Part shown: in pieces, positions 22,627 through 34,655 of the stretch
Position numbering within the stretch: position 1 is the first letter of the stretch
How the letters are laid out: each line of letters starts with the position of its first letter
DNA from: Batillaria attramentaria
Taxonomy: Eukaryota; Mollusca; Gastropoda; Batillariidae
DNA length: 64,000 nt
Direction of reading: 5' to 3'
Assembly: GCA_018292915.2 (NCBI GenBank)
Contig: JACVVK020000093.1
Span: forward strand, 1,090,001 to 1,154,000
Program-made: the position numbers and the translations under genes
The notes under the pieces: model-generated
The model's database searches: none
The model's input: only the letters and a program-made list of their open reading frames with translations
What the model was told of the DNA's origin: nothing

Positions 22627-22692
22627 GTCTGTGTGTGGTGTGTCTGTGTGTGTGTGTGTGTGGTGTGTGTGTGTGTGTGTGGGGGGGGGGGG
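22578..22692. repeat. (TG)n with interruptions, then poly-G
   Basis: TG tracts separated by CTGTG and GGTG; G run at 22681-22692. Confidence 0.85.
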
Positions 22693-22847
22693 GTATATAG
22701 CTTGGCCCACAGCTGACAGGCAGCAAATCTAAGGTGGGCCTCGGATCGATGGGAGGGAGCTTGGGGGTAGGGATGCCGCCGAGATTGGGTCCACAAGGTC
22801 ATGTCAGCTCCGTCTGCTCGGGGCCTCAGCCAGCAAACTAGACTGGG

Positions 22848-23850
22848 GGGGCCAATTTCCCCGCCGGGAATCAACCTCACTACAACGTCAGTCTCAGTTG
22901 CCACTTCGAAAACCGCCGGGAAACCACCTCACTACAGAGTGCAGTGTTGTCCTTCAACGGGTATTCTCGGAAAAAAAAAAAAAACGCCGGGAATTAACAT
23001 CACTACAGCGTCCGTCTTGCCACTGTGAAAACCGCCGGTTAATAACCTCACTACAGCGTGCAGTGTTGCCCTTTCACGGGTATTCTCCAAAAACCGCCGG
23101 GAAATCAACCTCACTACAATGTCAGCATTGCCACCTAGTAGGTGTCCTAAAAAATCCTCCTGGAATCAACCTTTCCTCAATGTCAGTGTTGCCATTTACG
23201 AGGTGTTCTTGAAAACCGCCGGGGAATTAACCTCACTACAGTGTCACTGTTGCCACTTAGTGAGTGTTCTCGAAAACTGCCGGGAATTAACCTCACTACA
23301 GCGTCAACGTTGCCATTTATTAGGTGTTGTCAAAAACCGCTGGGGATCAACCTTTCCTCAGCGTAAGTGTCGCCATTTGCCTGATGTTCCTGAAAACCGC
23401 CGGGGAATCAAACTCACTATAGTGTCTGTGTTCCCACTTAGCGAGTATTCTCGAACACTGCCAGGAACCAACCTCAGCACAACGTAAATGTTACAACTTA
23501 ACGAATAGCATCAAAAAGAAAAGAAAAGAAAAAAAATCGCCGGGGAATCAACCTCACTATAGTGTCTGTGTTCCCACTTAGCGAGTGTTCTCGAAAACTG
23601 CCGGGAATCAACCTCAGTACAACGTAAATGTTACCACTTAACGAATATCCTCCAAAAAGAAAAAAAGAAAAGAAAAGAAAACAACAACAACAAAAACGCC
23701 GGGAATCAACGTCGCTATATATACACAATGTCAGTGCTGGATGTTCTCAAAAACCGCCGAGAACCAACTTCAATATAGCGTCAGTGTTGCCACTGAGCGG
23801 GTGTTCTCGAAAACCGTCGGGAATCAACCTCACTACAGCGTCAGTTACAG
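22848..23850. repeat. Minisatellite, about 60-bp unit, roughly 17 copies
   Basis: Unit: CCGCCGGGAATCAACCTCAC then TACAGTGTCAGTGTTGCCAC then TTAGCGAGTGTTCTCGAAAA. In several units the AAAA before CCGCCGGG is expanded to A/G-rich runs (22973-22984, 23511-23537, 23652-23694). Confidence 0.85.
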
Positions 23851-23998
23851 GGTTACAGACTCGGTTAATCGATGGAAACATGGAACATGTGCGCCACGGC
23901 ACGTCGTCTTGATTACTGAAACGCCGGACGTTCGAAATCCACGTACACTGTCGACAAATCTATACGACAGTGGCCGTACCAGAATTACTTACGGTACC

Positions 23999-24462
23999 GG
24001 CCCCCGTAGTGTAGTGGTTAGCACTTCGGACCATGGACCGGGAGACCCGGGTTCGAGTCCCAGCCGAGGCAAGCGGGATTTTTCCTACCTAGGTCGGCTC
24101 CTACCCAGAGCGGGTGTGCTATGGACCCAATGGGGAGGCTGTTGCCACACAGCCGAGCTTCACCCACTTCACGGGTGCGACTTTGGGGGTGCTTCCCTTG
24201 GTATGACACGTCTTATGATGTGGATGATTACACGGCCGGCACCGCAGGTGCCGTAGTTCCCGGGCCTGGTTAATGCCGGGATATTTATGACAGGAAGCGT
24301 GGAATGCGGCCCTGTCCCGCAGTCCCAAACCACACGGACCTCCATAGCATCATCTCACCATCATCCTCATAATAAAAAGTTGTCCCAGCTTCCGAGCCCT
24401 CCGTGGATTTTACCCATTACCTGGGAGGAACACCACTGGAGCTGGCAAAGAGTTGGGGCAGC

Positions 24463-24475
<13 letters not shown>
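23999..24475 (+). mobile_element. SINE-C, full copy with poly-A/(TA)n end
   Basis: The head CCCCCGTAGTGTAGTGGTTAG (A box GTGTAGTGGTTAG) and B box GGGTTCGAGTCCC are followed by a long body of about 400 bp (CACGGGTGCGACTTTGG, TAATGCCGGGATATTTATGA). It closes with an A run followed by (TA)n at 24478-24509. The head looks Glu/His/Asp-tRNA-like. Confidence 0.8.
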
Positions 24476-24510
<35 letters not shown>

Positions 24511-25002
24511 CAAAGGCTAACATCAACGTGACTCTGACCATGCAGGTTTAATGACGTGATTATCCGCGTACATTGGAGGCGGGCCGTCGCTAGCAGCTAG
24601 GCCACAGCGCCGTGCGATGAAAGCATCAGCGTACGGGGTCTGCTGACGATTGTATAATGTCTGCAGTTACAATTATGTGGCCAGGGAGTTAACGTTCCCC
24701 CGGATGCTGCAATGGACAATCTTCCAGTCGATGGCATGGGCTGGCAACGGGTATAATTACTGGCACGAATCGGTGTCGCCAGGTCAACGACTAGTATTAT
24801 GTCTCATGGGGAAATTACTACAAAAAGAAGATTTCCAAACGCTCATATACCGAATCTAAAAGGAAAAGGAGAAGTGTATGAATGTCTGTTAATGGGGCCG
24901 TCTACACGAGTATAATCAAAGTGCACAAAAACCCACTTAGTCGCTCTGTCCTTCCTCTCACCTCTCACCTTTTGTGTCTGCAGTGTGAGCGGACGTCAGT
25001 AG

Positions 25003-25212
<210 letters not shown>

Positions 25213-25253
25213 CTGATTTCTAAGTTCGGCCTTTTCAACTATATTTCTTCTTT

Positions 25254-25555
25254 TTAACCCTTTGCCTGCCATGATGACGGAGATCTCCATCAAAGAGCGG
25301 CACCCCCCATCTGTCATGCAATTAATTACATTCTTAATTACACATGCAAAATAAGCCTCAAAATGAAAAAGAATGTTGGAAACAATAAGCTGGTTTAATG
25401 TATTATCCATTTTTCTTTCCAAAAAGTATAAGTTTTTCTAGGTCATCTGTTACAGCACATAGTCTGGAATTTTTATTCTTATTATGACCCTGTTACACCC
25501 TGCCGGCAAATACTTGCAAGCTTGCAGCTGAATATGCTGGCAGGCAAAGGGTTAA
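25254..25555. mobile_element. TTAA-bounded MITE, 18-bp perfect terminal repeats (piggyBac-like)
   Basis: The left end TTAACCCTTTGCCTGCCA and right end TGGCAGGCAAAGGGTTAA are exact reverse complements. The TTAA plus CCCTTTG start is the pattern of piggyBac-type non-autonomous elements. About 300 bp, no coding capacity. Confidence 0.8.
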
Positions 25556-25915
25556 CCCTTCACTTACGTCTGTACTACCAGTGGTTAGGAATAAGTAATG
25601 TTGGGCATATGCTGCGAACCAGTTTATTGCGCCTAGGAAATGATAAGTTGCAATATTTTGCTGTATATGCGCTTAGTATTTATCTTTGTTTTACCTAGTT
25701 GTAATTGTTATTTGTTTTCTACGCTTTTTTATCATCGGGAGTTCGAGAAATTACCATGAAGGTGCAGCGTCTCCTGCGTGTCTTAGGTTTGTACTGCCCC
25801 GTAGACCAGTTTGCATCCGTTGTCCAACGTTTTTTTTTTTCCAAGCAGTGCAGACAGACTCAGCCGCAAATTAGTCTTTGTGGCGTGCGCGGCTTTAAGC
25901 CCTAAAAACTCAAAC
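25556..25915 (-). repeat. Dispersed repeat family F, reverse copy
   Basis: Matches 50460-50860 in reverse: AGTTTATTGCGCCTAGGA, GATAAGTTGCAATATTTTGC, AGGTGCAGCGTCTCCTGCG, CAGCCGCAAATTAGTC, GGCTTTAAGCCCTAAAAAC. Confidence 0.65.
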
Positions 25916-25987
25916 TCCACTAAGTCAAATTTAAATCCAGGCAGACATGAATTAATGATGATTTATTTAGTGAGGCCACTTTTATTT

Positions 25988-26277
25988 TAACTACTTTATT
26001 ATCCCTTTCGGGAAATTTGGGCTGCTTCCCCCGGGGGAAGCGCGTCGCCACGGTGCAGCGCCATCCAATACCTATCCTATATTTTTTACAATTTTGCTGG
26101 AGGACGAAAGCTGGAGAGAAACCCCCGATGAGCAGCCCGGCAGCCAGGAAAAACCGGTATCACATATCACAAGCTCGACCTGGGCTCGAACCCACGTTTC
26201 ATCGCCATGGCATTGGTGATGGCCGTTCAGTAGCGCAGCGGCTAAATCCGACGCGCTACCTATTAGACCACCGCTCC
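25988..26277 (-). mobile_element. SINE-D, reverse copy
   Basis: The head is at the right (reverse strand GGTGGTCTAATAGGTAG A box; GTGGGTTCGAGCCCAG B box). An unusually long spacer, with more than 40 extra bases, lies between the boxes. The 3' end is GAAGCAGCCCAAATTTCCC, then AATAAAGTAG. It adjoins a poly-C tract from 26277. Confidence 0.75.
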
Positions 26278-26336
26278 CCCCCCCCCCCCCCCCCGCCCCC
26301 CCCCACCCCCCCCCCCCCCCCCCCCCCACACACACA
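26275..26336. repeat. Poly-C tract
   Basis: More than 45 C with rare G or A, then (CA)n; it abuts the SINE-D head. Confidence 0.85.
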
Positions 26337-26865
26337 CCTTGTCAGGAATTGAGTCTACCCTGCAAAAACGTGGATAATGTATGTTTAAGTTCAGTAATCA
26401 CCCTTCTGTCGAGTGCCGGAAACCAACCTCCGAAGAGCCTCTGTATCTTGTGGCAAGGAGATTTAGATCTCTGAGCCGCAGTTTGTTTCCCTAGCGCAAA
26501 GGTCAAATGCACACGGTAGGCATTCAGACTCCTCCACAACCCCCGGCATGAATGCACCAGGTGTGCTGCTCAGTTCCCCTTATTACATTCTCCATGCACA
26601 ACAACCTGCAGCCAGAAGTCTGCACGTCTGTATTCCTCCCGCTGAAGGCGCCTTTTGTATTCATTAAGCAGAAGCCAGTGGAGCCCGTATTCACTGGGTT
26701 CAAAAGAAGAAGCAGGCTCTTTCATGGGAATAATAAAGGCAGGGAAATGGGTCTGTTCACCTCCGTGGCATTTGTTTAACGCGCAGCGTCAGAATCCGTT
26801 TCCAGGAGAGGGGGAGGAGAAGGGCGCGGATGAGGGTGTGATGAGGAGGATAAGGGGATCTGGGA

Positions 26866-26970
<105 letters not shown>

Positions 26971-27146
26971 AGATAAGAATTTGTTGCATGAAGAGAAACT
27001 GATGCCACTGTTAGTTGCAGTAACAATTAACACGGTAATCGATAAACAAAAAAATAGTAAAATTAAATTAATGAATATTAATTGTGTACAAAGTATTTAA
27101 ATGTTGTATTTCACACAAGTTCAATTTACAAAAATGAAAATACAGA

Positions 27147-27149
<3 letters not shown>

Positions 27150-27226
<77 letters not shown>

Positions 27227-27250
27227 CGTGCGTGCGTGCGCGCGCGCGCG
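27150..27250. repeat. (TG)n passing into CG/CGTG
   Basis: TG to 27214, then CGCGCGCG and CGTGCG repeats. Strong left-handed DNA potential. Confidence 0.9.
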
Positions 27251-28463
27251 GCAGTATGTGTCTATGTTGCAGGAAAGGACAGGAGGGAGAGAGTAGATGC
27301 TGAGAGACAAACGCCCACTATACGTTCGGCTTCTATTGACTGGTTTCTGACGAGCGGTGATCTAGTTCCCTGGGGGGTCCGGTCAACACGTATATTGTTA
27401 TGTCCACGTCCTACGCGATCATGCGCTAAGGTCATGGAACGCGGGTCCCTACTGGGGCGCGCCTCGCTCTGTAACATCGCATCCCGCTGTCATGGAGTCA
27501 TGTCTGATTCATCGGCCAGCAGCAGACACTAAAAGCCTCGTTTCCTCTGCACTCATTACCCAAGTGGAGTCTGATATGTGCTGTGCGAGTATCCTTTTGC
27601 ATCGTCCACTGCCCTCATCTTGTAAATTGCTCGTGTGTATTGCTATCCCCATCTGGCCGAATGGTTTGTTTGGCGTGAACTTGATGTCTACAGTTCCGCT
27701 CAGCCCGACAGGCTAGTCTGGAACGTCAGATAGGGGCGTGGCGTCGGTTGGTTAGTTGGGGTTTTACGTCCCCGCCATAAGAGGGACTCGGAATGGACAT
27801 GGCCCTAGTGGGCAGGCTGTAGTGACTATCTCATTGACCTCCCTTGAGTTTGTTTTTATGAATTATCTTCCTTGTTGGTTGCTAAGATTCGAGAGTTATT
27901 TCCATTGTTGTTATGTTGAGTAACGGTTCAGTTACACTCGCCGATCATTCTGAGTCATAATAAAATCAGGAATCCAACTACATGTCTGTGTCTGGTGATT
28001 CAGTTTGAAGTCAGGAACAACTGACTGACCAAAAGGCTAAGAGGGGGAAGGAACAGCTACCCTCACCAAACAGCCCAGATGAACACTACTCAATCCAGCC
28101 AGACTGCCCTGTGGTCCACATTTGATGCATCCTTGACCGTGATAGACAGGTTACACAAACAGATCCAGTTCACATGGCCAGAGAAAAAGGGCAACGTAAG
28201 AAGTAAGCAAGAACTTTTCCTCCTGCCTCGGATAAGGGTCCAGCCTACACTCCTTCGCGCGAAAGCGCGCGGACCAACCAAGTAGACCACTCTGGCCGCC
28301 TGTGAAACGTGAGCAGGAGTTAGTTCTTTTACACTGAAGTACACATCCACTAATAAATTATGCCCATTCCACAACGTGCAGTAAGATTTGTAATCCGGCT
28401 TGATCGCCAATCAGTTCTGTTCGTGCATGTCAGTGGAAAAACTAGAGAGGCAGAAGCCTCCAT

Positions 28464-29443
28464 GGCTCCCTTGTGACACAGGTCAAGGTCATTCACAAAA
28501 GTATGTTTGTAGAGCTCTTATCACTATCCAGTATCATGCTAAGTGATGTGTCTGGCGCTCTGAGTTCCTGGCAATATTACAATTTTCCCCGAAACAGTTT
28601 GTACAGCCTTGACCTTTGGTCAAAGTCATTCAAAAGAGATCTCATCAATGTCTATCATCATGCCAAGTTTGATGCCTCTAGCATTTGTAGTTCCTCCGAA
28701 AACAGTAATGTTAAAATTCACGACAGCTTTAATGACCTTGACCTTCAGTCAAGGTCATTCAGAAAGGTAGGTCTCATTGCTGTCTATCATCATGCCTCGT
28801 TTGGTGCCTCTACTGTTTGTTGTTTTGGAGAAAATGCCAAGGTTAAAGTTTCCAAAAAAAAAACGCTTGCATGAACTTGACCTTGACTAAAAGTCACTGA
28901 ACACAGGTATGTCTATAAAGGTGCTGCCAATGTCAATCATCGCACATAGTTTGATGCTTCTGATTCTTCTAGATACTGAGAAAATGCAAATCTAAAATTT
29001 CCGAACAGACTGTTTCAATGACCTTGACCTTCAGTCAAGGTCATTTAAGATGGTATGTGTGCATAGGTCTTATCACTGTCTATCAGCATGCCAGGTTTGG
29101 CACCTCTGCTGTTCATTGTTTCTGAGAAAATGCCAATGTTAAGGTTTCACAAAACTATCTTGTATGGCCTTGACCTTGACAGAAGGTCACTGACTACATG
29201 TATATCTGTAAAGTTCTTATCAATGTCTATCATCATGCAAAGTTTAAAACCTCTGGCATTTGTAGATTACGAGAAAATGCCAATGTAAAATTTTCAAACA
29301 GAGAGCTTTAGTGACCTTGACCTTAGGTCAAGGTCATTCAAAATGATATGTTTTGAAAGGTCTTGTGCTAGTCTATCAGCATGCCAAGTTTGGTGCCTCT
29401 ACTGTTTGTAGATTCTGAGAAAATGACAACGTTAAAGTTTTCT

Positions 29444-29480
<37 letters not shown>

Positions 29481-29536
29481 GACAGACAGACGACGGAGGG
29501 TTAATACATAGACTCCCATTGTTACACAAGGGAGCC
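28464..29536. mobile_element. Element with 12-bp terminal inverted repeats holding a tandem array
   Basis: The left end GGCTCCCTTGTG (28464-28475) and right end CACAAGGGAGCC (29525-29536) are exact inverted repeats. Between them lie about seven units of 130-150 bp, then (AC)n(GACA)n. Each unit has CATCATGCCAAGTTTGG, TCTGAGAAAATGCCAATG and a palindrome around TGACCTTGACC..GGTCAAGGTCA. No ORF of note. Confidence 0.75.
28481..29340. promoter_or_regulatory. Periodic palindromic TCAAGGTCA motifs
   Basis: TGACCTTGA and/or TCAAGGTCA occur near 28486, 28618, 28750, 28893, 29036, 29184 and 29326, every 130-150 bp, often as an inverted pair; some copies carry base changes. TCAAGGTCA is the known extended half-site for ERR/SF-1-type nuclear receptors. 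The motif is seen; regulatory use is inference. Confidence 0.4.
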
Positions 29537-29604
29537 AAAAATGTTGATGAAAGTTGCGTAATGTCTATCGTGATACACTGATGTTGGTGCTCCACTGTTC
29601 ACTA

Positions 29605-29668
<64 letters not shown>
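29605..29668. repeat. (AT)n
   Basis: About 32 AT units. Confidence 0.9.
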
Positions 29669-29670
<2 letters not shown>

Positions 29671-29971
29671 GGCTTCCCTGTATACCCTAAAGTTTGCTTT
29701 GTTCGCTTATGGAGCTCGCTTCGGCCACCGAGGAGTTCACGGCACGTCATATGGTAGAAAGGCGTACACGCTATGGATTCCAGAAGCACGTACGCCCATT
29801 CACCTTTTAACGTTCAACGGTTCCAATCAAAATCAAAGCCATGAAATTACTTATTCATCTCCGAGAAGCAGTTCAACAGGCTTGAAACAGTCACAATTAT
29901 GACTATGAACTGAACCCGATTCAGTGACATCGGGTGTGATATATGGAGCCAGACTAGGACGTACGTCTGAG

Positions 29972-30144
29972 GGTGGGGTGGGTGTTTGGGGGTTCAACGT
30001 CCTTTTCCACCACATACGGGTGATATCAAAGACGGGGGCAACGACGAAAAAGCCAGCACAAATATTTGGCCCCAGCCGGGATACGAACTCACGACCGGAG
30101 CATTAGAAGTCCAACGCTCTACCATTCGGCCACCCCGGCTCCTC
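29972..30144 (-). mobile_element. SINE-A, complete, with 12-bp target site duplication
   Basis: Full-length reverse copy with head, body and (GGGT)n end. It is flanked by perfect repeats CGTACGTCTGAG at 29960-29971 and 30145-30156. Confidence 0.9.
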
Positions 30145-30159
30145 CGTACGTCTGAGACA

Positions 30160-30300
30160 GTTTGACCAAGGTAAGACTTAAAAATGAATACGTCTTGCGT
30201 AAACGGAGACTAAGGCAAGTTTACGACTGCTTAGTTGTTACTAAACGGTAATACACGCTAATGATAGTCCTGACGTAGTAAGTCTGAGACTAAAGCTACG
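30160..30300. repeat. Inverted partner of 17930-18160
   Basis: ACGCTAATGATAGTCC and AGTAAGTCTGAGACTAAAG, directly beyond the right TSD of the SINE-A copy at 29972-30144. Confidence 0.4.
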
Positions 30301-30498
30301 AGCAAAGCCGGCTCCTAACTGGGCACAGCGGAGCGCCACAGTGCTGTCCACAGTTGCCACAGTGTGACACAGTTGTGATTTGGGGGGTTTCCGCCGCTGT
30401 GGCGTCGTCACAGCAACCTGGATTTCAAATAGCCACAACTGTGACTGGTTTCCACGACAGATTCTGATTGTCTGTATTACGTCACTCGGCGCGCAAAC

Positions 30499-30639
30499 AT
30501 GGCGGACAGTGCATCTTCAATCGGTTTGTCACCGAGCACAGCTGTGTTCAGTTTTGTAGTTAGTGGATACACCGCGCGCAACGACTGTAGTATGCACATG
30601 TGTGTTTCGCGCGCTGTGCCCAGGGAAGAGCAGGCTTAA
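30499..30639 (+). CDS. Possible small ORF or first exon (46 codons)
   Basis: The sequence AAACATGGCGG is a good animal start context, preceded within about 25 bp by TTACGTCAC (CRE-like), and the frame runs 46 codons to TAA. The peptide (MADSASSIGLSPSTAVFSF..) has no recognised domain. The surrounding 150 bp is CpG-bearing and looks non-repetitive. It may be chance. Confidence 0.15.
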   Translation: MADSASSIGLSPSTAVFSFVVSGYTARNDCSMHMCVSRAVPREEQA

Positions 30640-31116
30640 GTCTCAGCGGCTGGTCTAGCCTCTTTTCATGCATCGGACCCAGTGCATTGTTTTTTCCGGG
30701 AGCAGCAACCTATGTCCACCGGAGGTTACTGTCCACTGAGAATCACGAACTACGGAGCACGATCTGATTAAAGCACGTGAGTTGCTGGCAGAACAGTGAC
30801 CCGAGTCATGTGGGGGCGGCTCCATCGAACGTGTCAAGTCAGTGCCCGCGGTCACATGCTGCAGGCAGTATAGTATTGATTGGTTGATTCGTATCACGTG
30901 AAAGAAGAGAGTAGTGTCACGTGACTACCTGTCTCTTGTTCCAGCAGTAAGGTGGGTGGCAAATACGAGGGTGAAGGAAATTAATCTAAATTAAAAAATA
31001 AATTTACCAAAAAAACAAATTGAAATAACAGTCATACCATACCATTTCGAGGCCAAACGTTCTGAAAAAGCAAAACCAGACCACCACTTTCTTCGAGGGG
31101 AAACCGTACAGCCGTG

Positions 31117-31144
<28 letters not shown>

Positions 31145-31147
<3 letters not shown>

Positions 31148-31305
31148 GGAGCCGGGGTGGTCGAATGGTACAGCGTTGGACTTCTAATGCTCGGATCGTG
31201 AGTTCGTATCCCGGCTAGGGCCAAATATTTGTGCTGGCTTTTTCATCGTTGCCCCGTCTTTGCCCCTATGTGGTGGAAAAGGACGTTAAACCCCCAAACA
31301 CCCAC
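31145..31305 (+). mobile_element. SINE-A inserted in a (CT)n tract
   Basis: Head, B box and tail are present; the body has a short deletion where GATATCACC is expected. (CT)n lies on both sides (31118-31144 and 31320-31331), which suggests insertion into, or tract growth at, a CT target. Confidence 0.8.
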
Positions 31306-31639
31306 CCACCCATCCTGACCCTCTCTCTCTCTTCTTCTTCTTCTTCTTTTTAAGAACACAGAAATGCAGCGAATGTTTATGCATGTCACGAAGCGTTTGA
31401 TGCAGCTAAGGAGAAAAGGCGTTGTGCAGTCACGCCGACGAACAAACTTCGATCACTAAACCAAGTCCAAATTTATGCGCAGGTTTTTAACAGATGGCTT
31501 CCTCGCCTTCATTGTACACACACTCGCGGAAACAATCAAAAGTTAACGATCCCATTTCGTACGGGACGGACGGTGGAATGCAAACACCACGTTGCAAGGG
31601 GGGGGGGGGAGGGAAAACTGACTACCGGATTTAAGTACG

Positions 31640-32275
31640 CACGCGCAGGCAACAGACATTAATTACATCAACACGACATGCCTTAAACTGTACAAACAGA
31701 CAAAGGGCGTTTGAACTATGCATAGGAAATGGAGCATACTGACAAGACAGGACGAACAGAGAACATGCATTTAACTATGCGCAGACGATGGACCTTAACT
31801 ATATCGACATTACGGGACGAATAGAGAACATTAACATGCTTTTAACTATGCATAGGAGATGGACCATAACTACAGCGACATTACAGGACGAACAGAGAAC
31901 ATGCATTTAAATAAGCATAGGCAATGGAACTTAACAATACCGACATTCAGTTACACGGTGACCAGAGAACATGCATTTAACTATGCACAGGCGATGGAAC
32001 TTAACCATACCGACACGACAGCCTGGTCCAAGAGAGAACATGCATTTAATAATGCATGGGCGAGCGAGTGAGTTTCCAGGGCAAGCAACAAAGACTAATT
32101 CGCGGCTACTGCTGATGCAAATGGGCAATTGAACTTAACTATACCGACACGGCAGACAACAGGCGTTTTTAACTACGCATAGGGTAACGGACCTGAAGTA
32201 TACCAACACGACAGAACAAACAGACACCGGGCGTTTTACCTATGCACAGGCGATGGACATAACAGAAGCTACGTC
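31640..32275. repeat. Minisatellite, about 69-bp unit
   Basis: AGAGAACATGCATTTAACTA, TGCATAGGCGATGGAC.TTAA, CTATACCGACA..ACAGGACG repeat about nine times; cores at about 31760, 31822, 31898, 31967 and 32036. Confidence 0.8.
32060..32108 (+). repeat. Family F fragment inside a minisatellite
   Basis: GCGAGTGAGTTTCCAGGGCAAG and CAAAGACTAATTCGCGGCT match the 5' part of family F and interrupt the 69-bp repeat array. Confidence 0.5.
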
Positions 32276-32396
32276 TTACCAGAGATCTATATACACACTA
32301 CAGACAGGGTGATAATAATATGCAAACGGAAGGAATCCTAGGCAGGAAACTGCAGTTCACGCACAAATCACGCAGATCGGAAACTATAGCCAATGT

Positions 32397-32740
32397 AGCC
32401 ATGGGCATTTGGTCTAGTTGGTTAAGGTGTTCACTGCGAATCCTGAGGCACGGGTTCAAGTCCACTCAGTGGTGGGCAGGAACTCTGGAGGTGATTTTCC
32501 CTCACCAGATCGACTAAGATCACGTGCTGATTCGTTCATCGTAATGATTCCTGTCTCACCTTCACGCGCACACCCACGCACAGATATCAAGTGTGCACGC
32601 TAAAAGTCCCAAGTCCATCTTTCCAAGAAGAGTAGACTGTGGCCGATGCCGTGGAAAACAGAAATATTGTCAAACCCACTGGAGTGAATAGCTCGGTGGA
32701 GGTTTACACCTGAAGTAGCGCTCAGCGGCAGGCTTTCACT
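32397..32740 (+). mobile_element. SINE-E copy
   Basis: A tRNA-like head (TTTGGTCTAGTTGGTTAAGG A box, GGGTTCAAGTCC B box) is followed by a body shared with 47610-47900 (ATATCAAGTGT.CACGCTAAAA, CGTGGAAAACAGAAATA). Confidence 0.7.
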
Positions 32741-33132
32741 GCTTCGTCCTCCAGCCCTGCGGCGCCTTGGGCGTCTCAAAATGGAAGGATACCGACGCGG
32801 TGCGTCGAGAAGAGGCCATACCGTGCGCATTCGATTCATTCGCGAGGCGCCCGGGTCACTGGATGAATTAGATACCTCGCTCCACCGTCAGCGGTCTATC
32901 GTGGAAGTATCGATTCAACGCAAGGCTCACAGTCATACACAAATGGCGTTTATTGTCGTAGATTAGCCGCTGCCAAAGCGATATTTGCTTGCCGTGCACA
33001 GCGGACTGCAGACGAAGAGCACCGTCGAGGCTGATTTATGAACCAAGTTATTTCCAGAGATCATCATCTTCAAGTTTTGCTTGTATAAGGCCCCGCCGAC
33101 TACAAGGAGCCAACATCAGGACCACCACAAAA

Positions 33133-33546
33133 TTAAAGGTCTGCAATCTCCGCAAAAAGCCGCAAACATTGCGGTTTTTTTTTTGTTTTTTTTTTTAAAC
33201 TGCGACTCCTTCGACTGTACATAATCCAGGCAACTCTGTCACAGTTGCAGAGTTTTCAGCGCTTAGGTAAGCACGAGTTCAAGCACGTGAGATTATTTGG
33301 CTTTTGGTCAGTGAGCGAGACACATCGCTACAGTGTCTGGCGGATGTTGAGTGCTGCACGACCTTTCTCGCTCAGTGTCAAAACGCAAACTGAGCTGTGA
33401 AATCAGGCTGCCCTTGACTTTCATTGGGATTTCAGGGACGCTGAAAACTCTGCAACTGTGACAGAGTTGACTGTGCTTGCACAGTCGACTCTGTAAAATG
33501 TTTTTCACACTTCGGAAAGCTTTTTGTTGGGAGCTTAGATCTTTAA
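33133..33546. mobile_element. TTAA-ended element with internal inverted arms (family I)
   Basis: Ends TTAAAGGTCT and AGATCTTTAA. Internal arms CTCTGTCACAGTTGCAGAG and CTCTGCAACTGTGACAGAG pair. Near-identical to parts of 13683-14948. Confidence 0.7.
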
Positions 33547-33647
33547 TGTCAGATTCGTTGTTAAAGAGACGCGCACTGCACTTTCCAAAGTAAGTTTACC
33601 GCCCTCAGAAATAAAATAAATATACGATCACTAGACACTGGGCGGAA

Positions 33648-34041
33648 TAATCATAATAATAAGCGCATTAATATAGGCGCTATATCCCAAATATTTGGCT
33701 CAAAGCGCCGCGAACTAAACCCAACACGCACGCTCACGCCAATCATACGCATTCTCTCACACCGCTGGACATGAACACATTACAATCACGTGGTGCAAAG
33801 GGCCAGCTCAACAATTTAAGTTTCGGAATTTTTAGAACTGCATTTATTTTTTACTTTTGTGGGCTGAACATTTCCAAAGCAGAGGGGCCGGGGGAGGAAG
33901 CCGGAGTACCCGTAGAGAACCCCCGACGATCGGCCCGAATGAACGGTACGAGAAAAGAAAAATTCTTCGCCCCGAGTGAGACTCGAACCTGACTGCTCGC
34001 ATTGGTGACTGAGTCTTAACCACTAGACCACCGACCGCCCC
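33648..34041 (-). mobile_element. SINE-B, complete reverse copy
   Basis: (AAT)n tail and CGCATTAATATAGGCGC on the left; head (CTTAACCACTAGACCACCG on plus) on the right. The B box is slightly damaged (CTCGAACCTGAC). Confidence 0.8.
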
Positions 34042-34454
34042 AGTCCTTAATGTTCAGTAAAGATGTTGCGTTGTAAAACTGTTGTCTGATTACATCACAT
34101 TCTATTACGACGTACATTAGAGGAAATCATATCACATGCTACACGCGTACCAAGGTTGTGGTTCTTCTCCGAACAAAAAGGAATGGTAAAAGTAGCAATG
34201 ACCTACATGTAAACGGGCCAAGATGGTCTCACCCTTCCCGCTAACGACGACAGCAGAGGGAAGAGGAGTATCTGGCGATGCTGATTCCATCCCCAGGACA
34301 TCGATCTGTTAAATTTTTTAATGCAACTGAAAGGTCTGGAAACTGTACCCGCGAAAAACCGCCGACAATAACGTCAAACCGTCTAGACTGTGCCAAATAA
34401 ATGTTTTAAAAAGCAGTTACATTTTTCAATACAATAAGTGCATGGTGCTCAGGA

Positions 34455-34456
<2 letters not shown>

Positions 34457-34508
<52 letters not shown>

Positions 34509-34655
34509 GGAGCCGGGGTGGCCGAATGGTAGAGCGTTGGACGTCTAATGCTCGGCTGGGGCCAAATATTTGTGCTGGCTTTTTCATCGTTTCCCCGTCT
34601 TTGATATCACCCGTATGTGGTGGAAAAGGACGTTAAACCCCCAGACACCCCCCTC

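Noticed and set aside
22898..23487. Repeat-containing ORFs in the 23-kb array
   Set aside because: Same cause: a 60-bp tandem unit. Frames are broken by A-run expansions in some units.
24018..24328. ORFs shared by 24.1 kb and 49.1 kb
   Set aside because: Both lie within copies of SINE-C; similarity reflects the repeat, not a protein family.
28210..28300. tRNA-like head on the minus strand
   Set aside because: An A-box-like TGGTCTACTTGGTTGG is present, but there is no convincing B box or second copy.
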